Source: Bacteroidales bacterium UBA3388
GTDB lineage: Bacteria; Bacteroidota; Bacteroidia; Bacteroidales; P3
Reading direction: 5' to 3'
DNA: 64,000 bases
Assembly: GCA_002358855.1 (NCBI GenBank)
Contig: DEPQ01000067.1
Span: 1-64,000, forward strand
Shown: one piece after another, positions 25,228 to 35,671 of the stretch
Layout of the letters: every line of letters begins with the position of its first letter
Numbering within the stretch: position 1 is the stretch's first letter
The notes under the pieces: generated by a model
What the model saw: the letters and a program-made list of their open reading frames with translations, nothing else
Told to the model about the DNA's origin: nothing
Database searches by the model: none
Program-made: the position numbers and the translations under genes

Positions 25228-26883
25228 ATGTTATTGTCTTTGCAAATAGAGAATTACGCATTGATTCGCTCTACAAACATAAATTTTTCACAAGGATTCA
25301 CCTCTATTTGTGGAGAAACAGGGGCAGGAAAGTCCATTTTACTTGGAGCATTAGCCTTAGTGCTTGGTCAAAGAGCCGATAGCGAAGTCTTGCTTGATAA
25401 AGAAAAAAAATGTTTCATTGAAGCAGTCTTTTCTATTAGCAATCAATTGCAACCCTTTTTTGAAGACAATGACTTAGACTTTGATTTAGAATCAACTTTT
25501 CGTAGAGAAATTTTGCCAAATGGTAAATCACGTGCTTTTATCAATGATACACCTGTCAGTCTCAGTGTTATGAAGCAGATAGGAGACTGTTTGGTAGATA
25601 TACATTCTCAACACAATACAATCAATTTAAATGATAAAAGTTTTCAACTTTCAATTCTTGATTCGCATCTTGATGATAAGCAGATTTTAAAGGATTATGC
25701 TGCAAAATACAAAAGATTTAACTCACTTTCTTCTCAAACAGCAGATTTGCAAAAGCAACTTTGCGAATTTGAAAAAGAGAGTTCTTATATTAGTTTTTTG
25801 TATGAGGAGTTAGAAAATGCTAAGTTGAAAGAAGGAGAGCAAGAAGAATTGCAAGAAAGCGTAGATTTGATGTCAAATAGTGAAAATATTAAAACTCAAA
25901 TCGTAAATTCACTTTCACTTTTTGAAACAGAGGATTATCCAAGCGTAATACCAAATCTATATGAGATTAAAAATAATATTTCAAAGATAGAAAACTTAAA
26001 CAAAAACACACGAGAACTTTATTCACGCATAGAATCCTCATTCATAGAGTTAAAAGATATTTTTTCAGAACTTCAATCCTTTAATGATTCCATTGTTTTT
26101 GATGCTCAACTTTTAGAAGAAAATACTCAACGATTAGATTTAATCTTTAAATTACAATCGAAACACAATGTGGAAACGGTTGAAGAATTATTGAAAATTA
26201 AAGAAGAACTTGCCAATAAAATCAATCAAAATTCCGACTTAGAGTTTGAAATTTCTAAATTAAAGGAAGAGGAAAATAAATCAAAGAAAGAATTAAATAA
26301 TTTAGTCAATAAAATTTTTGAAGCAAGGAAAAAATCTGCTAAACGAGTGGAAGAATCTCTATTGCCTTTATTTGAGGCTATGGGAATGAAAAATGCAGTT
26401 TTGAAAATAGAGATAGAAAAGCCTCAAACACTCAATCAATCGGCAGGAGAGGTGGAATTTCTTTTCAATGCAAACAAAACTCTTACCAATCAATTTAGAG
26501 GTTTAAATAAAGTCGCATCTGGTGGAGAGTTGTCAAGACTAATGCTTGCCCTAAAAGCGATTCATCTTGAAAAAGACAATATGCCAACTCTTATTTTTGA
26601 TGAAATAGATAGCGGAATCTCAGGAGAAATTGCATCAAAGGTTGCTTTGATAATGAAAAATATGGCAAAAAATCGTCAAATCATTGCAATAACACACCTA
26701 CCTCAAATTGCAGCAAAAGCAGAAAATCAATTCAAAGTTTATAAAAGTGATATTGAGAATCAAACAGAATCAAAAATCACTCTCCTTTCCAAAGAAGAGA
26801 GAGTGATTGAAATAGCTAAAATGCTATCTGATGAAAATCCGAGTGAGGCTGCTTTGACTAATTCTCGCGAATTACTCTCTTAG
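25228..26883 (+). CDS. recN: DNA repair protein RecN
   Basis: A 551-residue SMC-like ATPase. The Walker A loop is GETGAGKSILLGALALVLG, the middle holds two long coiled coils (about 150-370), the signature motif is VASGGELSRLMLALKAI and Walker B is PTLIFDEIDSGISG. RecN gathers double-strand ends for recombination. Length is typical. It is the last gene of the + strand run that starts with purA. Its 3' end overlaps the convergent secreted-protein gene by 26 nt, so the two messages are antisense at their ends. Confidence 0.96.
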   Translation: MLLSLQIENYALIRSTNINFSQGFTSICGETGAGKSILLGALALVLGQRADSEVLLDKEKKCFIEAVFSISNQLQPFFEDNDLDFDLESTFRREILPNGKSRAFINDTPVSLSVMKQIGDCLVDIHSQHNTINLNDKSFQLSILDSHLDDKQILKDYAAKYKRFNSLSSQTADLQKQLCEFEKESSYISFLYEELENAKLKEGEQEELQESVDLMSNSENIKTQIVNSLSLFETEDYPSVIPNLYEIKNNISKIENLNKNTRELYSRIESSFIELKDIFSELQSFNDSIVFDAQLLEENTQRLDLIFKLQSKHNVETVEELLKIKEELANKINQNSDLEFEISKLKEEENKSKKELNNLVNKIFEARKKSAKRVEESLLPLFEAMGMKNAVLKIEIEKPQTLNQSAGEVEFLFNANKTLTNQFRGLNKVASGGELSRLMLALKAIHLEKDNMPTLIFDEIDSGISGEIASKVALIMKNMAKNRQIIAITHLPQIAAKAENQFKVYKSDIENQTESKITLLSKEERVIEIAKMLSDENPSEAALTNSRELLS

Positions 26884-27841
26884 TATCAGCATCCTTTAAA
26901 TCTTCGTACCAATATTCTTTATCCAAATACTCAATCTTGCGTATTTCGGTATATTTCTCTGTCCAAGAATCAAAAGTGATACGTTTGGTCCAGTTAAAGT
27001 ATTTATCCTTTTCGTATTGATAATAATACTCAATTGTTTTCACTCCTCTGCCATCTACTGCTATTTCTGAAATCATATAATTGTGTACATCATATTCATA
27101 TGTGTAGGTTAGGAGTTTTTTATCCTTAGCATTAAATACTTCTTTCTTTACAACCAACCCCTTATCGTTTCTTTCAAATGTTTCTCTTCGTGTTTGCTTG
27201 TCGTTTCTTACTGAAATCTTTTCAATTACGTCGTGTTTATAATCGCGTTTTAAAGTAACCTTATCCACATTCTTAGTGAAATCAAAAGTAGTGATAGTAT
27301 GAATCAAACTATCTTGCGGACCATAGAAATATTCTACTGTTTTGTTTTCTCTTTCGTTATCAGAAACAATAGTGTATTTGCTTAAAAATCCTTTCTTATT
27401 GTAGAAAAATTCTTCTGTTCTTTCAATCGTGTTAGCACCTCCGCGACTTTGAGGGTATTCTACCTCAACAGCTTTCGCTAAACGACCAAGATAATTATAT
27501 TCGTATGTAGTTACAGCAACGATTTTATTGTTTGCTTCCATTAAAGTTTTCTTTACCAACTGTTTATTGTTGTCATACTTATACTCGATGAATCTATCCT
27601 TGTTGCCATTTATATAATTAACTCTCTCAGTTATTTGTCTAAGATTATTAAACGTTAATTGATAATCATCAATAAAGCTTGTCCTTTGAGATTTTAAAGT
27701 AGAATCTGACTCAAACTTCATATATCTCATAGAAGAAGGGTAACCTGCTAAATCATAATCTTTAGCCATATTAGGAATGTCCTGAGATTTTGCAGTTAAA
27801 ACTGCAAATAAAGCAACTAAACAAACGAAAAATTTCTTCAT
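26858..27841 (-). CDS. Secreted protein with YD/RHS-like strand repeats
   Basis: This 327-residue protein starts at MKKFFVCLVALFAVLTAKSQ, a signal peptide. The longer in-frame extension upstream is not credible, as it would run into tamB. The body is a row of roughly 25-30-residue units with the pattern Y-x-Y-(D/N)-x-x-G/N-x-L: EYKYDNNKQLVKK, TYEYNYLGRLAKAV, EFFYNKKGFLSKY, TYTYEYDVHNYM. This is the look of RHS/YD beta-strand repeats or of the related MORN-like lipoproteins of Bacteroidetes. Function unknown. It has a -7 element of its own (27860-27867) and lies 43 nt after tamB. Confidence 0.75.
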   Translation of the reverse strand: MKKFFVCLVALFAVLTAKSQDIPNMAKDYDLAGYPSSMRYMKFESDSTLKSQRTSFIDDYQLTFNNLRQITERVNYINGNKDRFIEYKYDNNKQLVKKTLMEANNKIVAVTTYEYNYLGRLAKAVEVEYPQSRGGANTIERTEEFFYNKKGFLSKYTIVSDNERENKTVEYFYGPQDSLIHTITTFDFTKNVDKVTLKRDYKHDVIEKISVRNDKQTRRETFERNDKGLVVKKEVFNAKDKKLLTYTYEYDVHNYMISEIAVDGRGVKTIEYYYQYEKDKYFNWTKRITFDSWTEKYTEIRKIEYLDKEYWYEDLKDADTKRVIREN

Positions 27842-27859
27842 ATAATCAATAAATTTTTG

Positions 27860-27867
27860 CAAATATA
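27860..27867 (-). promoter_or_regulatory. -7 element of the secreted repeat-protein gene
   Basis: TATATTTG on the minus strand (CAAATATA on the + strand), 18 nt before the start codon. It lies between tamB and this gene, so the two may be transcribed separately. No -33 match is seen. Confidence 0.45.
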
Positions 27868-27884
27868 GTGTTTTTTTTGATTTT

Positions 27885-30800
27885 TTAAGATTTCTCTTTC
27901 TTTTTTCTATGGAATATTTCGTTAAAACTATCAAATTGTTTACGATAGAAAAGACCTATGCCTTGTGTGAAAGGAGATATGTTGTATTTTGTGAAGTCGT
28001 TGGCATTTGAACGATTGAATACTCTTACTCGAAAGGCGTCTGTCATTTTGTATTCCACGTATGCGTCTCCTATTATAGCGTTTGTTTCTTGTGTAGCAGT
28101 TGAAACGTTATCACCTGTTCCAAAACTAGAATTTACATTGACTACTAAGCGTCCGTAATCTCTTGAAAGGTTTAGGTCAAATTGGTCAGATGTTGTTTCT
28201 GTTCCGCGAGAGTAGTTCATATTTACGTCAACTACTTTAATAACATCGGTAAGCATTCCGCTGATTTGCCCAAAGGCTGCCTCAAAAGCCGAAGATATTC
28301 CTGTTTCCATTACAGTGTTTTCGTAATTTCCTTCTGCTGAATAGAATTGATGAAGAAATAAAAGGGAAACTGTTTGTTCTAACATTGCTTTTTCATCGTT
28401 TCGGTCAATATTCATAAAGAGTCGCTCAACTGTATTGTCATCTGTATTTGGTAAACGAATGTCAAATTTTGGTTGAGGGTTCATCATACTTCCTGTAAGT
28501 TTAATAATGGAGTGTACATCAACTGCTTTGGAATATTCCGATCCAAGTATTGGCATAAGTGAGGCTTTGGTTTTATAAACTGCTTGTACGTCTAAATTTC
28601 CTCCTGCTGGTTCTCCTGTCCAGGTGAGAGTTCCTCCTTGTTCTATTTCAAAGGTTTTTGCCATCATATCCATAACAGACATTTTGAATTGTCCGTTATC
28701 AATTTCTATTCCTCCAATTAGAGATAATTCTCCTTGACTATCTAAAATTATTTTTAAGTCTCCGTTTCCTTTTGCAGATAAATCTCCTTTTAATTGATTG
28801 AAATCCATTGGTAGAATAAGTTGTGCATCAGGTGTAACATTCAAATCTACAGATATATCATAAGTTAAACCTTGTGTTTCTTCTTGTTTGATTTTTTCTT
28901 CTAAGGAAACATTAGTTGTGTCTTGAATTGTTACAAATTTTATAAAGGAATTTTGTGTGGCGGAAGTCTTGCTTGATACAGGAACGGTCAAAACAGTTCC
29001 TCTTTCTGTACGTGCAGCAACGTCAATGTCTAAGTGATTTAAGTCTCCTCTAACATCGGCTGTAGCAGAAGCAAAGGCAGTTCCGTAATACATTTGATCG
29101 GAGTATTCATCAGTATCTAATATTTTTAGTTTGTCAGCCACTGCATTTATGTTTAGTTTAAAATCTGTGAAATTATAGTGCGTAATATCTCCGTTAAGTA
29201 TTATTTTATTTTTTTGTTTGTCTAAAAGAATAAAATTATTCAAAGAAAAAATATTATCATTCAAATAAATCTTGTCGTTAAAGTCGTATGTAATGTTTAA
29301 AATATCTATTTTTAAATGAGCATTCTTTGTTTCTAAAACACCAGAGATGTTTGGTTGGGTGAAAGGTCCTTTGATTTTTAAATCTTTTGTGTAAAGTGTT
29401 CCGCCAATATCAGAAGACAAGGAGGCAAGATAGGGTTCTATTATTTTTAAATTAAGATTATCCATAGAAAGTTTTAGATCTAAATTATTGTCTTTGCTTT
29501 TTGTGTTAATGAAACCTTTGATAGATAGGGGAACTATAGCCTTCTTATCTTGGCTTTTATATTGCATTTTTATATTAGTAGCAAATACTTCTTTGGTTAA
29601 AGCATTGTTTATATTGAAACTTGCTTTGCCAAGATTGATTCCATTGACAAATAAATCATCTATTACTAAATTTGAGGTAAGATTAAAGTTACTTAAAATA
29701 TTTCTTAAAACTACTTTTTGATTTATTTGACCTTTAAGATTTAATCCAAAGGAATTAAGAATTGGATTAAAAGTGGAAATATCTAAGTCTTTAAAAATTA
29801 CGTCTAATTTATTGTTTGGTTTATCTGAAATATTACCATTGAGAGTTATTGAGCCTTTGTTTTGTTTTAAACTAAAATTTAGTAAAGATAAAGCATTGTC
29901 AAAATAACTTATTGTATGATTATCGTTTAATTTTACGGTGGACTTGGCTATGTTTATATAAGAATTATTGAAATATCCTTGCAAACCATTTGGTGTAAGG
30001 AAGCCTTTGAAATCCAAAACAGCGGAAAGCTCATCTTTTTCGCTCATTCCTGCTTGTAAATTCAGTAATATTTCCCCGTTATTGTGCGAAATATTTAAAT
30101 CATTAGCACTTATATTTAAACTATCTCCAAGTTTGATATTGCTAACCTTTAAATGATTGTCAAATAATCCATTATTAGCGTTAGAATTTAATGAAATGTT
30201 TTGGAAAATATAGGTGTCATAAATAAAATAATCAGATTTTAAGTCAAGAATTAAGTCTTGTTGAGGATTTATATTTGCAGTTAAAAGAGTTTGTGGAGCA
30301 ACATTCATATTAAGAGCAAATAAATCTGTTATCATATCCAGATTTTTTAACTCCACTTTTAAGTTTATGTTATTATTTGTGTTAAAAGGAATAATATTCG
30401 TTTGAGTGGAATGAGTTTGTGTTGGTTTTGGAGAAAGAAGTGAAAAATCTGGAATGTAAGTTGCAACAAATCCGTTAATGTATTCAACTAAGGATTCAAT
30501 AGTGTACTTGCCTTCTGCAACAAGTGAAAAAATGTTAGAATTAAGTGTAAGAATATTTGCTATACTATCGTTTCTTGTTCTAATATTTAAGTAATCTATA
30601 TCGTAATTTTTTGATTGTGTAGAAATAATTGCGTTTCTGAAATCAATAAATGCTCGTAAACTATCTAAATTAAAGCCGTTTGCTCTTGCAACAATGTCAG
30701 TTGAAATTACGGCTGTTGTATCTGGAAAATTAAAGAAATTCATTTTTTGAAGATTTACTTCATTTAAATCTCCTCTTAAAATAGTTGAAAAATTATTTAG

Positions 30801-32357
30801 AAGGTCCATTTCGCAATTTAAATTGATTATTGCAGCTTGATCAAAAATGTCGCATTGAGCATTAACAATACCTTCGCTCATTTCTCCTTCTATTTCAATG
30901 GAGTTGTATCTGTTGCCGTTAATGTTAAAGTTTTGTAAATTGGCTAAAAGATTGCACTCCATATTTTTTAATTCGCCAACTTTCGCTTTTGCATCTACGT
31001 TTAGTGCTCCGTCTCCTAATATTTCAACTCCTAAGAATTTTCCAATATTGAATTGATTTGAATTAATTTTTGCTTGATAGGTTATGTTGTCTTGTGGATT
31101 TTCACGAGTAGATTTACCTGTTAAATCAACAACTCCAATAGCTGTGGAAATTTTTGCATTCGCTTCAAAATTATGTAAAAGTCCCTTGAAGTCAGCAGTC
31201 ATAGATATTTCTCCTAAGCTATTCAATAATTCTGGGAGTTTTACATCTGAAAGCATTTCTCCAAATTGTATTTGATTAAAGTCTTGTGAAGAACTTTTTA
31301 ATTCGGATAATTCTACATCAAAAACGGTTTCTTCAATATTTGGTAAGCCTTTGACGCTTCCTTTTCCTTTTATATATGTATCGCCAGTCTTTATTTCAAG
31401 AAAAGAACACTTGGCATCGGCAACTGTTCCTTTGATTATAGCTCCAATTTCGCACTTTTGATCAAATCCTTTTAACATAGGAGCCCAATAGGTTGCATCT
31501 TTCATTCCTACTTTACTGCCTCTTTGTAGGAAAAGAAAGCAATCTGCTGAGTCTATAAAGTAAGAATATGTTTTCCAACTATCTGTTTTTATGCTAGCAT
31601 AAAGTCTTAAATCGGATTCTTCGGTTTCAACTCGCATACTTCTGCAAATAATTCCCTTTGGACTAACAGTAAATTTTCCTTTTAGGTTTTTTAGTGTAAC
31701 GCCTGAGCGTTCTTTGGCGGAAAAACGTTTGATGTTTACGTTTATTGAGTCGTTTATTACAACAATATCATCAAACACTCCGTTGATTTGGTTATATTGC
31801 ATGTGATTTACTGCAACGCCAAATTCAGGTATTGGACTTGGGCTATCGTTTAGGTTAAGAGAAAAATTAACATTATTTAATTTACACCTATCTACTTTAA
31901 TTACGTATGGGGCTTTTTCTTTTTCTTCTTTTGGTTTATCACTTTTGAAATAATCTATTATAAAGGAAAGGTTGAGTTTGTGATTTTCTATCGTTAGATC
32001 GTAATTAACATCATCAAGTCTTACGTATGAAAATTCTAATCCTTTGATAAATTCAAAATTTTTAAGACTTGCTTCTAAATATCCAACTGTCGCAATTGTG
32101 TCTTTTTGAGGGTTTTCAAGATATACGTCTTTTAATCCAACGGTTAGTAGAGGGCGTATTTCCAAACCTCCAATAGATACTTTGGCTTTCCATTCTTTTG
32201 AAAAATAATCAGAAACTTTTGCTGCTAAAAAGGATTGTACTATTGTACTATTAAGAATTGCAATTAAAAGATAAAGGAATATAAAAATGCCTAAAAGTGT
32301 TTTTCCTAACACTTTTAGAGTGCAAAGAGTGATTCTTTTTGTTTTATTATTTTTCAT
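27885..32357 (-). CDS. tamB: TamB-like translocation and assembly protein (DUF490)
   Basis: A 1490-residue protein with one N-terminal membrane anchor (LGKTLLGIFIFLYLLIAIL) and then an AsmA/TamB-like beta-taco made of many short strand repeats. The C-terminal DUF490 domain (about 1100-1470) has GTLTWTGEPAGGNLDVQA, YKTKASL and LSRDYGRLVVNVNSSFGTGDN. Such proteins span the periplasm and move phospholipid to the outer membrane, or help barrel assembly with a BamA-family partner; no such partner is next door. The length is normal for Bacteroidetes. It is divergent from tsaD with overlapping promoter elements. Confidence 0.9.
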   Translation of the reverse strand: MKNNKTKRITLCTLKVLGKTLLGIFIFLYLLIAILNSTIVQSFLAAKVSDYFSKEWKAKVSIGGLEIRPLLTVGLKDVYLENPQKDTIATVGYLEASLKNFEFIKGLEFSYVRLDDVNYDLTIENHKLNLSFIIDYFKSDKPKEEKEKAPYVIKVDRCKLNNVNFSLNLNDSPSPIPEFGVAVNHMQYNQINGVFDDIVVINDSINVNIKRFSAKERSGVTLKNLKGKFTVSPKGIICRSMRVETEESDLRLYASIKTDSWKTYSYFIDSADCFLFLQRGSKVGMKDATYWAPMLKGFDQKCEIGAIIKGTVADAKCSFLEIKTGDTYIKGKGSVKGLPNIEETVFDVELSELKSSSQDFNQIQFGEMLSDVKLPELLNSLGEISMTADFKGLLHNFEANAKISTAIGVVDLTGKSTRENPQDNITYQAKINSNQFNIGKFLGVEILGDGALNVDAKAKVGELKNMECNLLANLQNFNINGNRYNSIEIEGEMSEGIVNAQCDIFDQAAIINLNCEMDLLNNFSTILRGDLNEVNLQKMNFFNFPDTTAVISTDIVARANGFNLDSLRAFIDFRNAIISTQSKNYDIDYLNIRTRNDSIANILTLNSNIFSLVAEGKYTIESLVEYINGFVATYIPDFSLLSPKPTQTHSTQTNIIPFNTNNNINLKVELKNLDMITDLFALNMNVAPQTLLTANINPQQDLILDLKSDYFIYDTYIFQNISLNSNANNGLFDNHLKVSNIKLGDSLNISANDLNISHNNGEILLNLQAGMSEKDELSAVLDFKGFLTPNGLQGYFNNSYINIAKSTVKLNDNHTISYFDNALSLLNFSLKQNKGSITLNGNISDKPNNKLDVIFKDLDISTFNPILNSFGLNLKGQINQKVVLRNILSNFNLTSNLVIDDLFVNGINLGKASFNINNALTKEVFATNIKMQYKSQDKKAIVPLSIKGFINTKSKDNNLDLKLSMDNLNLKIIEPYLASLSSDIGGTLYTKDLKIKGPFTQPNISGVLETKNAHLKIDILNITYDFNDKIYLNDNIFSLNNFILLDKQKNKIILNGDITHYNFTDFKLNINAVADKLKILDTDEYSDQMYYGTAFASATADVRGDLNHLDIDVAARTERGTVLTVPVSSKTSATQNSFIKFVTIQDTTNVSLEEKIKQEETQGLTYDISVDLNVTPDAQLILPMDFNQLKGDLSAKGNGDLKIILDSQGELSLIGGIEIDNGQFKMSVMDMMAKTFEIEQGGTLTWTGEPAGGNLDVQAVYKTKASLMPILGSEYSKAVDVHSIIKLTGSMMNPQPKFDIRLPNTDDNTVERLFMNIDRNDEKAMLEQTVSLLFLHQFYSAEGNYENTVMETGISSAFEAAFGQISGMLTDVIKVVDVNMNYSRGTETTSDQFDLNLSRDYGRLVVNVNSSFGTGDNVSTATQETNAIIGDAYVEYKMTDAFRVRVFNRSNANDFTKYNISPFTQGIGLFYRKQFDSFNEIFHRKKKEKS

Positions 32358-32370
32358 TTAAAAAACTTCG

Positions 32371-32402
32371 TTGCAAATATACATCTTTTTTTACTACCTT
32401 TG
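32371..32402. promoter_or_regulatory. Overlapping divergent promoters of tamB (-) and tsaD (+)
   Basis: Plus strand: TTG (32371-32373), 21 nt, TACCTTTG (32395-32402), 18 nt before the tsaD ATG. Minus strand: TATATTTG (from CAAATATA at 32374-32381), 16 nt before the tamB ATG. The tamB -7 abuts the tsaD -33, so polymerase cannot occupy both at once. Confidence 0.5.
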
Positions 32403-32420
32403 CAATATAAAAATAATATT

Positions 32421-33425
32421 ATGAAATATATTTTAGCAATAGAGTCTTCTTGCGATGATACTTCGTGTGCAATTATTGATAGTAACTTTTGTGTTTTATC
32501 AAACGTTATTGCTTCGCAAGAAGTTCATAAATCATACGGTGGAGTTGTACCAGAGCTTGCTTCAAGAGCTCATCAACAAAATATTATTCCTGTTGTGGAT
32601 AAGGCTTTGAAGGATGCAAAAATCTCAAAGAAAGAATTATCAGCAGTAGCCTTTACAAGAGGTCCAGGACTTATGGGATCGCTTTTAGTAGGAGTGAGTT
32701 TTGCAAAAAGTTTTGCAAGAGCGTTAAATATTCCTCTTATAGATGTTAATCATTTAGAGGCTCATGTTTTGGCTCATTTTATAAAAGATACGCCTGAACA
32801 AAAGGTTCCGCAGTTTCCTTTTTTATGTTTGCTTGTTTCTGGTGGAAATACTCAAATTATTTTGCTTGAAAGTCCAAGAAAAATGAAAGTAATAGGACAG
32901 ACAATTGACGATGCGGCAGGAGAAACGATAGATAAAGCAGCAAAAATTCTTTCTTTACCATATCCAGGAGGACCACATATTGATAGATTAGCAAAGGAGG
33001 GAAAGCCTGTTTTGGCATTTTCTCAAAGTAATATAAAGGATTATGATTATAGTTTCTCTGGTTTGAAGACGAGTATCCTTTATACGCTTAGAGATAAGTT
33101 GAAAGAAAATCCAAATTACATAGAAGAAAATATTAAAGATATTGCATGTTCGGTTCAAAAGGCGGTTGTGGATTCTCTTCTTAAAAAATTTGAAAAGGCA
33201 ATTAAGGATTTAAAAATAAAAACTATCGCTGTAGCAGGAGGAGTGAGTGCAAATTCAGAATTAAGAGCGAGATTACAACAATTAGGTGATAAGTATGGTT
33301 GTGAAGTCTTTATTCCAAAATTTTCTTATACCACAGACAATGCAGCAATGGTTGCAGTAGCAGGATTATTCAAATATATGGATAATGATTTTGCTGATTT
33401 ATCTTTAACAGCTTACGCAAGATAA
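32421..33425 (+). CDS. tsaD: tRNA N6-threonylcarbamoyladenosine transferase subunit TsaD
   Basis: A 334-residue enzyme starting at MKYILAIESSCDDT; the in-frame TTG at 32400 lies inside the -7 element. It transfers threonylcarbamoyl to A37 of tRNAs reading ANN codons. Motifs: the metal-binding HLEAH (VNHLEAHVLAHF), LVSGGNTQIILL, DDAAGETIDKAAK and VAGGVSANSELR. It is essential in most bacteria. The aroK gene follows at 5 nt. Confidence 0.97.
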   Translation: MKYILAIESSCDDTSCAIIDSNFCVLSNVIASQEVHKSYGGVVPELASRAHQQNIIPVVDKALKDAKISKKELSAVAFTRGPGLMGSLLVGVSFAKSFARALNIPLIDVNHLEAHVLAHFIKDTPEQKVPQFPFLCLLVSGGNTQIILLESPRKMKVIGQTIDDAAGETIDKAAKILSLPYPGGPHIDRLAKEGKPVLAFSQSNIKDYDYSFSGLKTSILYTLRDKLKENPNYIEENIKDIACSVQKAVVDSLLKKFEKAIKDLKIKTIAVAGGVSANSELRARLQQLGDKYGCEVFIPKFSYTTDNAAMVAVAGLFKYMDNDFADLSLTAYAR

Positions 33426-33430
33426 AAGTT

Positions 33431-33928
33431 ATGAGGCTTTTTATTGTAGGTTATATGCTGAGTGGTAAAAGTACTTTCGGCAAAAAATTAGCAAAACTTT
33501 TGAATTATACCTTTGTTGATACTGATAAATATATAGAAAACCTATATAAATTGAGTGTAGAGGATATATTTAATAAATATGGTGAAAAAGTATTTAGGGT
33601 TTTAGAGAAAAAAATTATAGAAGACTTGAAACAAATGGATAATATTGTGGTTTCAACAGGTGGAGGCTTCGTTTGTTTTAATGATAATATGAAATGGATA
33701 AAAGAAAATGGTGTTTCTATCTATCTAAAACTCACACCGGAAGCAATAATTTCAAGACATAAAGTTGCTAAACGCCCACGCCCTTTACTACAAAATAAAA
33801 ATGATGAAGAATTGCTTGAATTTATCAGACAAACTCTTAGAGAAAGGGAGTTTTATTACCAACAATCTGATTTTATATTTGATGCTTTGAGTCTAAAACC
33901 CGAAGAAATAATCAAAATAATTTTATAA
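33431..33928 (+). CDS. aroK: Shikimate kinase
   Basis: A 165-residue kinase acting on shikimate 3-OH in aromatic amino-acid synthesis. Seen: the Walker A loop GYMLSGKSTFGKKLA; the substrate-binding aspartate DTDKYIE; STGGGFV; and the lid with KRPRPLLQ. It is 5 nt after tsaD. The pathway's entry enzyme is encoded at 60.8 kb in the same window. Confidence 0.95.
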   Translation: MRLFIVGYMLSGKSTFGKKLAKLLNYTFVDTDKYIENLYKLSVEDIFNKYGEKVFRVLEKKIIEDLKQMDNIVVSTGGGFVCFNDNMKWIKENGVSIYLKLTPEAIISRHKVAKRPRPLLQNKNDEELLEFIRQTLREREFYYQQSDFIFDALSLKPEEIIKIIL

Positions 33929-33944
33929 AGAGATTTTTTTTCTT

Positions 33945-33952
33945 TACTTTTG
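33945..33952 (+). promoter_or_regulatory. -7 element of pyrG
   Basis: TACTTTTG, 38 nt before the pyrG ATG, in the 62-nt gap after aroK. No standard-spaced TTTG upstream. Confidence 0.4.
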
Positions 33953-33981
33953 CAGTTTATTATTTAGAATTAACAAAATAA

Positions 33982-35601
<1,620 letters not shown>

Positions 35602-35603
35602 AA

Positions 35604-35671
35604 CAAAGAAATAATTTATTAAAACAAAGAAATAAAAAAATAAAACAAAGACTTATTTCTATAAAACTAAG
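35604..35671. repeat. 21-bp-phased CAAAG repeat array between pyrG and a permease gene
   Basis: CAAAG starts at 35604, 35625 and 35646, with a degenerate CTAAG at 35667 inside the end of the convergent gene. All spacings are 21 nt. Units 1 and 2 share CAAAGAAATAA, and each of units 1-3 ends in TAAAA or TTAAAA. It fills the whole gap between two convergent genes and shows no other hairpin terminator. Confidence 0.8.
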
